Assembly (NCBI GenBank): GCA_963817515.1
Contig: CAWFPJ010000008.1
Location: forward strand, 21,341 to 85,340
Direction: 5' to 3'
Source: DATMNI01 sp963817515
GTDB lineage: Bacteria > Acidobacteriota > Terriglobia > Bryobacterales > Bryobacteraceae
DNA: 64,000 nucleotides
The notes under the pieces are model-generated. The model ran no database searches. It was not told the DNA's origin and saw nothing but the letters and a program-made list of their open reading frames with translations. Shown here one piece after another: positions 1 to 7,364 of this stretch. Numbering within the stretch: the first letter of the stretch is position 1; the number at the start of each line of letters is the position of its first letter. The position numbers and the translations under genes were made by a program.

Positions 1-217
1 TTGCCGTCCCGGGTCCGCCGGGCGCAATTCCGGTGAATCCGGTAATTGCGGTACTTGGCGACACCCCAAGGTTTCCGATCACGACCGTAAAACCGCTGCT
101 GGTAACCGTAGAGCCAGCCAAAACTCCGAAAGTGCTGACAGTCGGCCCCAGGGATACTTGAGCCTTCAGGCAAAGGCAAAACGAGAGATACAGCAGTAGC
201 CCACGGGCTTTTTTCAC
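1..217 (-). CDS. Ice-binding-like DUF3494 protein, N-terminal part only
   Basis: The reading frame runs off the left edge of the window, so only the first ~72 residues are visible. A GTG start at 217 is preceded by an AAAGGAGA ribosome site. The product begins with a Sec signal peptide (two lysines, then a Leu-rich core ending near LKAQ). After it comes the opening motif of the DUF3494 ice-binding family: LGPTVSTFGVLAGSTVT, then a Gly-Asn-Leu-Gly-Val-Ser-Pro stretch and TGF. Family members are exported beta-helix proteins; some bind ice, others are cell-surface proteins of unknown role. The family call rests on this N-terminal motif only. Confidence 0.7.
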   Translation of the reverse strand, partial: MKKARGLLLYLSFCLCLKAQVSLGPTVSTFGVLAGSTVTSSGFTVVIGNLGVSPSTAITGFTGIAPGGPGTA

Positions 218-507
218 AACTTCTCCTTTCAAACCAGTCTTTCGGGTGATGTAAGCATACTACAACGATCGGGATTCTTTTGTCCAACCATCTCTTGAAT
301 AAATTCTTATCCAACAATATCCGGATCGAATTCTTAGGCCGGGTTGTAGTAGCTTTGTGGTGTCGGAAACGATCAGCAAAGCCCGCAGTCCGGAAACACT
401 GATTCTGAACCGTGGACCATCAGAGCGGCGGCAACTCGAAAATAGCGAGACCGCAGCCACCTTATTTCCGACCAGCCTGTTTGGATTGTGGGTTTGTAGA
501 ACCGGTA
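218..507. other. Intergenic region between rpmB and the DUF3494 gene
   Basis: No convincing gene is present; the forward frames crossing it are incompatible with rpmB. It should hold the promoter of the leftward DUF3494 gene. An 8-base inverted repeat, ACTACAAC at 259-266 and GTTGTAGT at 343-350, lies in the AT-richer part and could be an operator or chance. Confidence 0.4.
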
Positions 508-699
508 CTACGCGACCTTCTGGACTTTACCGTCGCGGATGCACGATGTGCAAACCCGCATCCGGCGCCCTGCGCCTTTCACCAGGGCCCGTACCGACTG
601 CAGATTCACATTCCAGCGCCGCTTCGTGACGTTGTGGGCGTGGCTGATCCGGTTACCGAACTGAGGTCCCCGCCCGCATATTTCGCAAACTTGTGCCAT
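508..699 (-). CDS. rpmB: 50S ribosomal protein L28
   Basis: A 63-residue protein starting MAQVCEICGRGPQFGN, the usual L28 opening, with the conserved SHAHN and the basic KRRW...VNLQ segment, and ending in the CTSCIRDGKV tail. It carries two CxxC pairs (CEIC and CTSC), so this is the zinc-binding form of L28. The ATG at 699 is chosen because the longer in-frame extension does not resemble L28; a GGAG lies about 12 bases upstream. It stands alone here, without rpmG. Confidence 0.95.
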   Translation of the reverse strand: MAQVCEICGRGPQFGNRISHAHNVTKRRWNVNLQSVRALVKGAGRRMRVCTSCIRDGKVQKVA

Positions 700-777
700 A
701 AGACAGAAATCTCCGTAGCTTTCGAAACACCCAGTATACCAACGGCTCGCCGCGCCCCGCAACTTGCTCTTGCGCGC

Positions 778-1233
778 TCACTTCCACTTTTCAATCTTCT
801 TCCGGATCTCCGCCGCGTTCTTGGCATCGGGAGCCAGTTCCAGATACTTTTCGTAGGCCTCTTTGGCCGCCTTCTGGTCTTTCAACTTTTCGTCGGCCTC
901 GCCCAGCCTCAACCAGGCTTCGGTATCGCCATCGTTCCATTTGGTGGCTTCCACGAATCGTCCCGCCGCCGCCCGGTAGCTGCCCTTCTTGAAGTAATAG
1001 TTCCCGGTAGTGATGTCCTTTTTGGCTTGCAGCGGATTGAATGCGTACTCCTTCGTAGTCAGCGACGTATCCTCTTCGGGAGGAGCCATTTCCTTGGTGG
1101 CGCCAGGGGCTGGTTTGGAAGGCTGCCCGCGCCGTCTCAATTCCCCCGGGGCTTGATCCGCCGGCTGGGGTGGTTGCGGCGGCTTGGGATCTTGCGCGTG
1201 AACAGCGCCCGCGCCGCTCAGGACCAGTGCCAA
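778..1233 (-). CDS. Exported TPR-repeat protein, start uncertain
   Basis: The C-terminal 80 residues form tetratricopeptide-like helices (ITTGNYYFKKGSYRAAAGRF, then EAWLRLGEADEKLKDQKAA and AYEKYLELAPDAKNA), following a Pro-rich low-complexity linker. A hydrophobic stretch ending AGAVHA before QDPK looks like a signal peptide. The start is unclear: a TTG at 1233 gives a short signal without a basic residue; an ATT at 1257 with GGAGGG nine bases upstream would give a fuller signal; a TTG at 1332 would overlap uvrC. A role in envelope assembly or protein binding is inference only. Confidence 0.7.
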   Translation of the reverse strand: MALVLSGAGAVHAQDPKPPQPPQPADQAPGELRRRGQPSKPAPGATKEMAPPEEDTSLTTKEYAFNPLQAKKDITTGNYYFKKGSYRAAAGRFVEATKWNDGDTEAWLRLGEADEKLKDQKAAKEAYEKYLELAPDAKNAAEIRKKIEKWK

Positions 1234-1246
1234 AATCCAGCGTGCA

Positions 1247-1261
1247 TATAATTGAATTATA
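1247..1261. promoter_or_regulatory. Palindromic -10 element between divergent TPR gene and uvrC
   Basis: The 15-base perfect palindrome TATAATTGAATTATA places a consensus TATAAT on each strand (plus 1247-1252; minus 1261-1256). It sits 12 bases before the uvrC ATG at 1274, and uvrC has no obvious ribosome site. A shared bidirectional promoter is the simplest reading; no clear -35 boxes are visible. Confidence 0.5.
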
Positions 1262-1273
1262 GCTTTCCCTCCG

Positions 1274-3088
1274 ATGGAACTCCGAGAGAAGGTCAGCCAA
1301 ATCCCTTTCGAGCCCGGCGTGTATCTGTACAAGGACGCCGGCGGCCGCGTGATCTACGTCGGCAAAGCCAAAAGCCTGCGCAGCCGTGTTCGCAGCTACT
1401 TTCTGGATGACAAACTGGCCGACGTCAAGACCGGCACCCTCATAGCGGAAGCCCGCGATATCGACTACATCCTGGTGGATAACGAAAAAGAGGCGCTGGC
1501 CCTTGAAAACAACCTGATCAAGCAGTACAAGCCGCGTTTCAACATCCTGCTGCGCGACGACAAAACCTACCCCTACATCAAGCTCACTCATGAAAAATTC
1601 CCGCGGGTCTACGTCACCAGGCGCCTGCGCAAAGACGGGTCCACCTACTACGGCCCTTACTTTCCCGCCAATCTGGCCCACCGGCTGGTGCATTTCATCC
1701 ACCGCCACTTCCAGGTGCCTTCCTGCAAGGTGGACCTCACCCGCTTCCATCCCAAACCCTGCCTGCAATTCCACATTCACCGCTGCCTGGGGCCGTGCGT
1801 TCAGGGCCTGACTACCGATGAGACTTACGCCGCAGCCGTGCGCGATGTCAAACTCTTTCTCGAAGGCCGCCACACTGACCTCGCCGGCGGACTCCGCGCC
1901 CGCATGGAACAGGCTGCCAGCGAGATGCGATTCGAGGAAGCCGCATCTCTGCGCGACCTGATCGTTACCGTGGAGGAAATTGCGGAGCGGCAGATCATGG
2001 CCGCGGCCAAGGGCGACGACGTCGATATCTTCGCCTGCTACGCCGAGCCGCCGCTGGTGGCCCTCAATCTTTTTCACTTGCGCAACGGCCAGATCGTCGA
2101 CCGCCGCGAATTCTACTGGGAGGACCAGCACGAATTCGACGAGGCGCAGTTTTTTTCCTCGCTGCTCAAGCAGATCTACCTGGACCAGCAGTTCATCCCC
2201 GCCGAGATTCACGTCCCGGTGGAATTCGAAGATCGCGGCGCGCTCGAAGAGTTGCTCTCCGAAATGCGCAACCGCCGCGTGGAGATCCGCACTCCCCAGC
2301 GCGGCCAGAAAAAAGCCCTGCTGGACCTGGTCCAGACCAATGCCAAACACAGCTTCGACGGCCGCTTCCGCGTTCTGAAACCATCGTCGCGCGCCATCCA
2401 GGAAGCGCTGCAGGACGCCCTTAATCTGCCCGATGCCCCGGCGCGCATCGAGTGCTTCGACATCTCCCACATTCAGGGCACCGACAAGGTGGCCAGCATG
2501 GTGGTGTGGGAAGACGGCAAGATGAAAAAGGCCGACTACCGCAAGTTCATCATTAAGACCGTAATTGGCAATGACGATTTCGCCAGCATGCGTGAAGTGG
2601 TGACCCGCCGCTATTCACGCCTGCAGGAAGAGAAGCTACCCATGCCCGGCCTGGTGCTGATCGATGGCGGCCTGGGCCAGTTGCACGCCGCGGCGGATGC
2701 CCTGGAGGCGATTGGCATCAGCGATCAGCCCTTGGCATCCATCGCCAAGCGCGAGGAAATCATCTACGTCTACGGCCAGGAAGACGAGCCCATCGTGCTC
2801 GACCGTTTCTCGCCCATCCTGCATCTGGTGCAATCCATCCGCGACGAAGCCCACCGCTTCGCCGTCACCTTCCATCGTTCGCGGAGAAACGCGCTGCAGC
2901 TCACCTCCGAACTGGATATCATCCCGGGTATCGGCAAGCTTACGGTGCGTAAACTCCTGAAGGAATTCGGCAGCTCCGAATTGGTCCGGGCCGCGACCGA
3001 AGACCAGTTAGCCGCAGTGGTGGGCCGGGCCGCGGCGAAGAAGGTCCGTACCCATTACGGGACGCCGGTGTCGGGCTCGCGACCTTGA
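1274..3088 (+). CDS. uvrC: Excinuclease ABC subunit C
   Basis: A 604-residue UvrC of normal length, the nuclease that makes both incisions around a DNA lesion bound by UvrB. The N-terminal GIY-YIG nuclease domain shows PGVYLYKDAGGRVIYVGKAK. A UVR helical motif for UvrB contact lies near residues 205-235. The RNase H-like C-terminal nuclease region includes ECFDISHIQG and LVLIDGGLGQL, and the helix-hairpin-helix tail has IPGIGKLTVRKLL. The ATG at 1274 gives the canonical N-terminus. It is transcribed divergently from the TPR gene and stands alone. Confidence 0.97.
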   Translation: MELREKVSQIPFEPGVYLYKDAGGRVIYVGKAKSLRSRVRSYFLDDKLADVKTGTLIAEARDIDYILVDNEKEALALENNLIKQYKPRFNILLRDDKTYPYIKLTHEKFPRVYVTRRLRKDGSTYYGPYFPANLAHRLVHFIHRHFQVPSCKVDLTRFHPKPCLQFHIHRCLGPCVQGLTTDETYAAAVRDVKLFLEGRHTDLAGGLRARMEQAASEMRFEEAASLRDLIVTVEEIAERQIMAAAKGDDVDIFACYAEPPLVALNLFHLRNGQIVDRREFYWEDQHEFDEAQFFSSLLKQIYLDQQFIPAEIHVPVEFEDRGALEELLSEMRNRRVEIRTPQRGQKKALLDLVQTNAKHSFDGRFRVLKPSSRAIQEALQDALNLPDAPARIECFDISHIQGTDKVASMVVWEDGKMKKADYRKFIIKTVIGNDDFASMREVVTRRYSRLQEEKLPMPGLVLIDGGLGQLHAAADALEAIGISDQPLASIAKREEIIYVYGQEDEPIVLDRFSPILHLVQSIRDEAHRFAVTFHRSRRNALQLTSELDIIPGIGKLTVRKLLKEFGSSELVRAATEDQLAAVVGRAAAKKVRTHYGTPVSGSRP

Positions 3089-3142
3089 AAAGCTGACGCC
3101 CGGGAATGTGAGTATAGTAGCAGAGAGGCGTCATTCTCGCTC

Positions 3143-3895
3143 ATGAATTGGAACACTCTTTCCAGGCTCCTGTTCCGATTGGGAATCCAGTTGGTCGCGG
3201 CGTCATGCCTCTACAGCCTATGGCACGGCAGCAGATTGCACGAGATCACCGCAGCCGAAGCGGAGGGCATCAGCACACTGATTCTGCTAATCGCCAGCAT
3301 ATATGCAGTGATGTTCGCGTTCGTGATCTACGTCATCTGGGGGCAGTTCACCGACGTGGAGAACTTCATGATGCGCGAATGCAAATCGCTCAATGAGCTA
3401 TTGCGCTTCGCCGATTTTCTCAATCCGGACGCTGCTCGAGGCATACGGCGCACGGTGGCGGATTACGTACAGCGAGTAGTGAAGTCCGAATGGGCGGCGC
3501 TCGGGGACCGGCGACGGGACAAGTCCTCCGAGCAAGCCTTTTCGGAACTGCTGGATGGCGTTTTGCACATCAAGCCCGCCAGCTTGGAGGAAGGCGCTGT
3601 GCATCAGCGCTTGATCGATATTGCGCGTGAAGCTGGAGAGCATCGGGATGAGCGCCTGACCAAGAGTCTGACGCAGATTCCGGCAACTTTGATTTACCTC
3701 GTGCGCACCATGGAAATCGGGTTGCTGTTGCTCGTGTTCTTCTATCCGTTTCACTTTTGGGTCGCGGGCCTGTCCTGTTTTCTGCTGGTAGCAGTCATAC
3801 TTTTCCTCGCTAACCTGGTGATGACAGATACGGACAATCCCTTTAAGGGCGTGTATAACATCAATCCCAAGGCATTCCTGGATCTCAAGGCGTAG
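3143..3895 (+). CDS. DUF4239-family membrane protein
   Basis: A 250-residue protein with two hydrophobic segments near the N-terminus (about residues 10-28 and 45-68) and two near the C-terminus (about 187-205 and 208-228), separated by a soluble helical region. This four-segment plan with an AVMFAFVIYVIWGQF-type second helix matches DUF4239 (bestrophin-like) proteins, whose function is not established. It begins 54 bases after uvrC on the same strand with only a weak AGAGAGG upstream. Confidence 0.75.
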   Translation: MNWNTLSRLLFRLGIQLVAASCLYSLWHGSRLHEITAAEAEGISTLILLIASIYAVMFAFVIYVIWGQFTDVENFMMRECKSLNELLRFADFLNPDAARGIRRTVADYVQRVVKSEWAALGDRRRDKSSEQAFSELLDGVLHIKPASLEEGAVHQRLIDIAREAGEHRDERLTKSLTQIPATLIYLVRTMEIGLLLLVFFYPFHFWVAGLSCFLLVAVILFLANLVMTDTDNPFKGVYNINPKAFLDLKA

Positions 3896-3945
3896 TTGGC
3901 GCGACGGCGGTAATCGCAAGGAATCGGATTCGGATTTCCTGGTGA

Positions 3946-4524
3946 TTACTTCGGCCGTCGGAACAGGCCCCCGTAGACCGCTTTCGCCAGGATGTGGCCC
4001 TGAATCGCTTTCATCACATTGGCGCGGGTCTCGAAAGCGTCGGCCGATGGTTTCACGTCCAGCTTGGTGTCCAGTGCGTAGAGCTCAAAAACGTAGTGGT
4101 GGAACGGACCGTTGGCGCCGGCTCCCGGACCGCGGTACATGGCTCCTGTGGCGCTGATCTGATAGCTTCCGTCGGGCAATGGCGATCCCTTGGGTACGCC
4201 TTCGGGTAAGCCTGTCGCGGTCGCCGGAAGGTTCCAAAGGACCCAATGCGCCTGATCGTCAGTGGTCTTGTTACGGGCAAGATCCATGTCGTGCATGTGG
4301 AGGAAGAAGCTTTGCGTGCCAGCGGGGACGTTGGCCCAGCTCATCGCCGGCGACGTACCCTCGCCGACGGCAACGCCCGGAGCGGCCTGACTGAATTTAA
4401 CGGGGATCTGGCCGCCGTCGGGAAATCCCGGAATGGTCAAGGTCATGGCCGGTTGCGCGGGCGCTTGAGCAGATAGCGTGACAGTCATGGAGACAATGAT
4501 CGTTGAAAAAGCAAGCAATCGCAT
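3946..4524 (-). CDS. Exported YbhB/YbcL-type PEBP-family protein
   Basis: A 192-residue protein with a Sec signal peptide (MRLLAFSTIIVSMTVTLSAQ) followed by a phosphatidylethanolamine-binding/Raf-kinase-inhibitor-like fold. Family motifs visible are the SPAMSW strand, HMHDMDLAR, HWVLWNLPA, and the FHHYVFELYALD core. Bacterial members bind small anionic ligands, but their physiological role is mostly unknown. The ATG at 4524 is preferred over a 71-residue upstream extension because it creates a clean signal peptide. It is divergent from the esterase gene, with 61 bases between starts. Confidence 0.88.
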   Translation of the reverse strand: MRLLAFSTIIVSMTVTLSAQAPAQPAMTLTIPGFPDGGQIPVKFSQAAPGVAVGEGTSPAMSWANVPAGTQSFFLHMHDMDLARNKTTDDQAHWVLWNLPATATGLPEGVPKGSPLPDGSYQISATGAMYRGPGAGANGPFHHYVFELYALDTKLDVKPSADAFETRANVMKAIQGHILAKAVYGGLFRRPK

Positions 4525-4585
4525 GGGTCTATCGTAACGTGAAATAAGGAAGACCTGGCCCCAATCTGATATCCTTTCCGCTGAT

Positions 4586-6661
4586 ATGAACCGCTTCACC
4601 GCATTGGCGACCGCCACGCTGGTCGCCACGTTTGCCCTATTCCCCGCATTTGCCCAACAGCAGCCGGCGGCCAACACCCAACAACCCCCACAAGCCCCGG
4701 GCCGAGGCGGACGCGGCGGCCGGGGTGCTCCCCCCATTCAGCCCAAGCCGGAAGAACTCGCGCAGATCAAATCCAAGACGGAGCAGATCGAGACCATCCT
4801 GAAAGGCATCAAAGCCAACGCCGACCTCATCGGCGACGTCGCGGTCTACGCCAAAGCCGGGCGGTTCCTGCTCGAATTTCCGGAACTCTTCGGCACCCAG
4901 AACGCCATCGATCATTGCATGAGCGTACTCGACCAGGGCATTGAGCGCGCTCATCAGCTTCAGAACGGCGAGCCGCCCCTCTTGACGGCGATGACCATGA
5001 GCAAGAAGCAGATTCATGCCTATTATTCCGCCATCGATGGCTCCATCCAGCCTTATGCCATCACCCTCCCTGAGAATTACGACCCCGCCAAACCCGCCCG
5101 CCTCTACGTCTGGATGCACGGCCGTCAGAATAATACCACTGAATCCGAATTTATCTTCAGCCAGCAGACCTTTCGCCCCGGCAGCGTGCCGGTCGCCGAT
5201 CAGGGCCAGATCCAGCTCGATCTCTTCGGCCGCATCAACAGCGCCGGCTGGCATTGGGCCGGTGAAGCCGACGTTTTCGAAGCCATCGCAGCCGTCCAGA
5301 AACGCTTCAACATCGACGGCCAACGCATTCTTCTCCGCGGCTTCTCCATGGGCGGCGAAGGCGCGTGGCACATCGCCCTTCACTATCCCGACCGCTTTGC
5401 CGCTGCTGAAATCGGCGCCGGCACATGGTCCCGCCGCGCACAGACTCCCGGACTTCAGCCCTACCAGTACGCCACCCTGAAGATCTGGGAAAACATGGAA
5501 GAGTGGGCGCTCAACGCCTTCAATCTGCCGCTCGCCGGACACGATGGCGATACCGATACGCAGATTGCCTCGCTTCCCGGACCTCCTCCCGGCGCCCCCA
5601 CCCGCGGCCAGTTGGAGTCGTCCCTGCGCACACGCGCCCAGTTGGAGAAGGAAGGCTTCCCTGCCGAAGGCGACCCCGACTTCCTGCATATGAAAGGCAC
5701 GCCCGACATCTTCCTCATCTCGCAGAACACCGGTCACGGAACCAGCCCCCTGGTGCGCCAGCGCCTCGACGCCTTCCTCAAGGAATGGGGCGACCACGGC
5801 CAGCCCTCGCCCGAGCACATACGCTTCGTGACCTATACCACCCGCTACAACCGCGATTACTGGGTCTCGGTCGAAGCGCTTGACCAGCACTACCAGCGCG
5901 CCGATATCGACGCTCAGCGCGCCGACGGCGGCAAGACCTACCAGATCCAGACCCACAACATCGCGCGCGTTGCCCTCCGCGAAACCGGTAACGCCCGGGA
6001 AATCCGCATCGATGGACAAACCCTGAAACTGAAGCCCGCCCCCGCTCTCACCCTTCAGAAGACCGCCGGAATCTGGAAGCTGGAACAGGCTCGCCATGCG
6101 GCTGCCGGACTTCACAAGACCCACGCCCTGCAAGGCCCGATCGACGACGCCTTTATCGATCCGTTCCTGCTGGTTCGGCCCACCGGCGCCGCGTGGAACC
6201 CCGCCGTCAATCAGCAGGCGCTTCGCACGCTAGCCCGCTTCGACCGCCTTTGGGCCAAATACTTCCGCGGCCACCCCTTCGTGAAAGACGACAAGGACGT
6301 GACGGCAGCCGACATGGCGAAATATCACGTGGTCCTCTTCGGCGACCCCGGCAGCAACCGGCTCTTGTCCAGAATGCTCCTCAAGCTCCCGCTCCAGTGG
6401 ACCAGGGAATCGGTCTCGCTCGGAACCCAGACCTTTCCTGCCGCCGAAAACTTTCCGGCCCTGATTTATCCCAACCCGCTGAACCCCGCCAAGTATGTCG
6501 TCCTGAACACCGGCCTGACTATCATCGACCGCGAATATAACGGCGACTACGGGATGCCGCAGTGGGGCGACTACGCCATCGTAAAAGCCAAGGAAGGTTC
6601 CGACGTCCCGGACGTGGTGCTGGCCGGCCTGTTTACCGAGACGTGGCAGGTGCCGAAGTAA
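4586..6661 (+). CDS. Exported alpha/beta-hydrolase (prolyl oligopeptidase/esterase-like)
   Basis: A 691-residue protein with a signal peptide ending FPAFAQQQ, then a Gly-Arg linker (GRGGRGGRGAPP) and a helical region. The alpha/beta-hydrolase domain has the nucleophile elbow GFSMGGEGAWH near residue 257, the oxyanion-type strand LYVWMHGRQNN, and a late histidine in NTGHGTSPL. The C-terminal ~250 residues are a beta-rich domain common in large acidobacterial secreted hydrolases. The substrate cannot be read from the sequence; a polysaccharide ester or peptide is plausible. Confidence 0.8.
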   Translation: MNRFTALATATLVATFALFPAFAQQQPAANTQQPPQAPGRGGRGGRGAPPIQPKPEELAQIKSKTEQIETILKGIKANADLIGDVAVYAKAGRFLLEFPELFGTQNAIDHCMSVLDQGIERAHQLQNGEPPLLTAMTMSKKQIHAYYSAIDGSIQPYAITLPENYDPAKPARLYVWMHGRQNNTTESEFIFSQQTFRPGSVPVADQGQIQLDLFGRINSAGWHWAGEADVFEAIAAVQKRFNIDGQRILLRGFSMGGEGAWHIALHYPDRFAAAEIGAGTWSRRAQTPGLQPYQYATLKIWENMEEWALNAFNLPLAGHDGDTDTQIASLPGPPPGAPTRGQLESSLRTRAQLEKEGFPAEGDPDFLHMKGTPDIFLISQNTGHGTSPLVRQRLDAFLKEWGDHGQPSPEHIRFVTYTTRYNRDYWVSVEALDQHYQRADIDAQRADGGKTYQIQTHNIARVALRETGNAREIRIDGQTLKLKPAPALTLQKTAGIWKLEQARHAAAGLHKTHALQGPIDDAFIDPFLLVRPTGAAWNPAVNQQALRTLARFDRLWAKYFRGHPFVKDDKDVTAADMAKYHVVLFGDPGSNRLLSRMLLKLPLQWTRESVSLGTQTFPAAENFPALIYPNPLNPAKYVVLNTGLTIIDREYNGDYGMPQWGDYAIVKAKEGSDVPDVVLAGLFTETWQVPK

Positions 6662-6664
6662 GTG

Positions 6665-7066
6665 CTATTCGATTACCGCGACCAGGTCCGAGCCGATGAT
6701 CCGCTGATCCGAAGTCAAGAGCCGCAGGCGATGGATGCGAGCGGTGGCAACAATCACCCGGTCGGCCGGATCCCGCAGCGAACTGCCTAGTGCGGCGACT
6801 TCGTGGGCAATATCCGTGGTGAGGGGAAGGATTCGAAAGGCCGGATTTGTGTCCAGTTGATGGAACAAGTCATTCAGGCCGGTGATGAGGCGCTGGCGTG
6901 CATCGGCGAGCAAAGCGATTTCGAGAATGCTGATGGCGCTGACTGCGACGAGTTCCCCGCGCCGCACAGCCTCATCGAGTACACGGGTTTGCTCCCGGGA
7001 CAGCTTCTTGGGATCGGAGAGCCAGCGGACTACAACATGCGTGTCAAGAAGGACTCGCGGATTCAA
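6665..7066 (-). CDS. PIN-domain ribonuclease toxin (VapC type)
   Basis: A 133-residue PIN domain. The opening VLLDTHVVVRWL supplies the first acidic residue. Conserved acids follow in SILEIALLAD, in SSLRDPADRVIVATA and in LLTSDQRI, consistent with a metal-dependent RNase. It starts with TTG at 7066, 12 bases after the antitoxin stop, with GAGGA upstream, so the two are co-translated. By analogy, the toxin cleaves RNA when not bound by the antitoxin. The gene converges with the esterase gene, only three bases separating their ends. Confidence 0.88.
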   Translation of the reverse strand: MNPRVLLDTHVVVRWLSDPKKLSREQTRVLDEAVRRGELVAVSAISILEIALLADARQRLITGLNDLFHQLDTNPAFRILPLTTDIAHEVAALGSSLRDPADRVIVATARIHRLRLLTSDQRIIGSDLVAVIE

Positions 7067-7078
7067 GAAGGCGAGTCC

Positions 7079-7324
7079 TCAATCCCGCCGGAGCGCATCC
7101 CAGAACTCCGAGGTATCGACATTGACGATATCGCCTGTGATTTGGACCTTCCCGGCCAAGATACCTTTGGGCGATTTCCAGGTTTGTTTCTTGACAGGCG
7201 AAATCGTGGCTACCGGCCGTCCGCGCTTGGTTACCGTAATGGTGCCTCCCTGATCCTCGATTTCGTCAAGCAGAGCCAGACACTTGGCCTTGAACTCGGT
7301 GGCGCCGATCATCAGGGTCTTCAT
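7079..7324 (-). CDS. Phd/YefM-type antitoxin
   Basis: An ~81-residue protein starting MKTLMIGATEFKAKCLALLD, the typical Phd/YefM N-terminal DNA-binding pattern, followed by ITVTKRGRPVATISP. The C-terminal tail (VDTSEFWDALRRD) is of the kind that wraps around a PIN toxin. It directly precedes the toxin in the same operon and by family precedent represses it. The start is uncertain between ATGs at 7339, 7324 and 7312; 7324 fits the family length best. Confidence 0.85.
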   Translation of the reverse strand: MKTLMIGATEFKAKCLALLDEIEDQGGTITVTKRGRPVATISPVKKQTWKSPKGILAGKVQITGDIVNVDTSEFWDALRRD

Positions 7325-7364
7325 GAGTTCATTGTACATCAAGATATGGTCAGATGACCAGTGG

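Noticed and set aside
412..1251. 279-codon forward frame across rpmB and the TPR gene
   Set aside because: It covers rpmB and the TPR gene on the opposite strand, and its product has no protein-like features.
791..2470. 559-codon open frame antisense to uvrC
   Set aside because: It mirrors uvrC codon structure, its residues are unlike any family, and uvrC on the other strand is complete. High GC content keeps antisense frames open.
4637..6133. 498-codon open frame antisense to the esterase
   Set aside because: Shadow of the esterase gene; no ribosome site, motif or domain.
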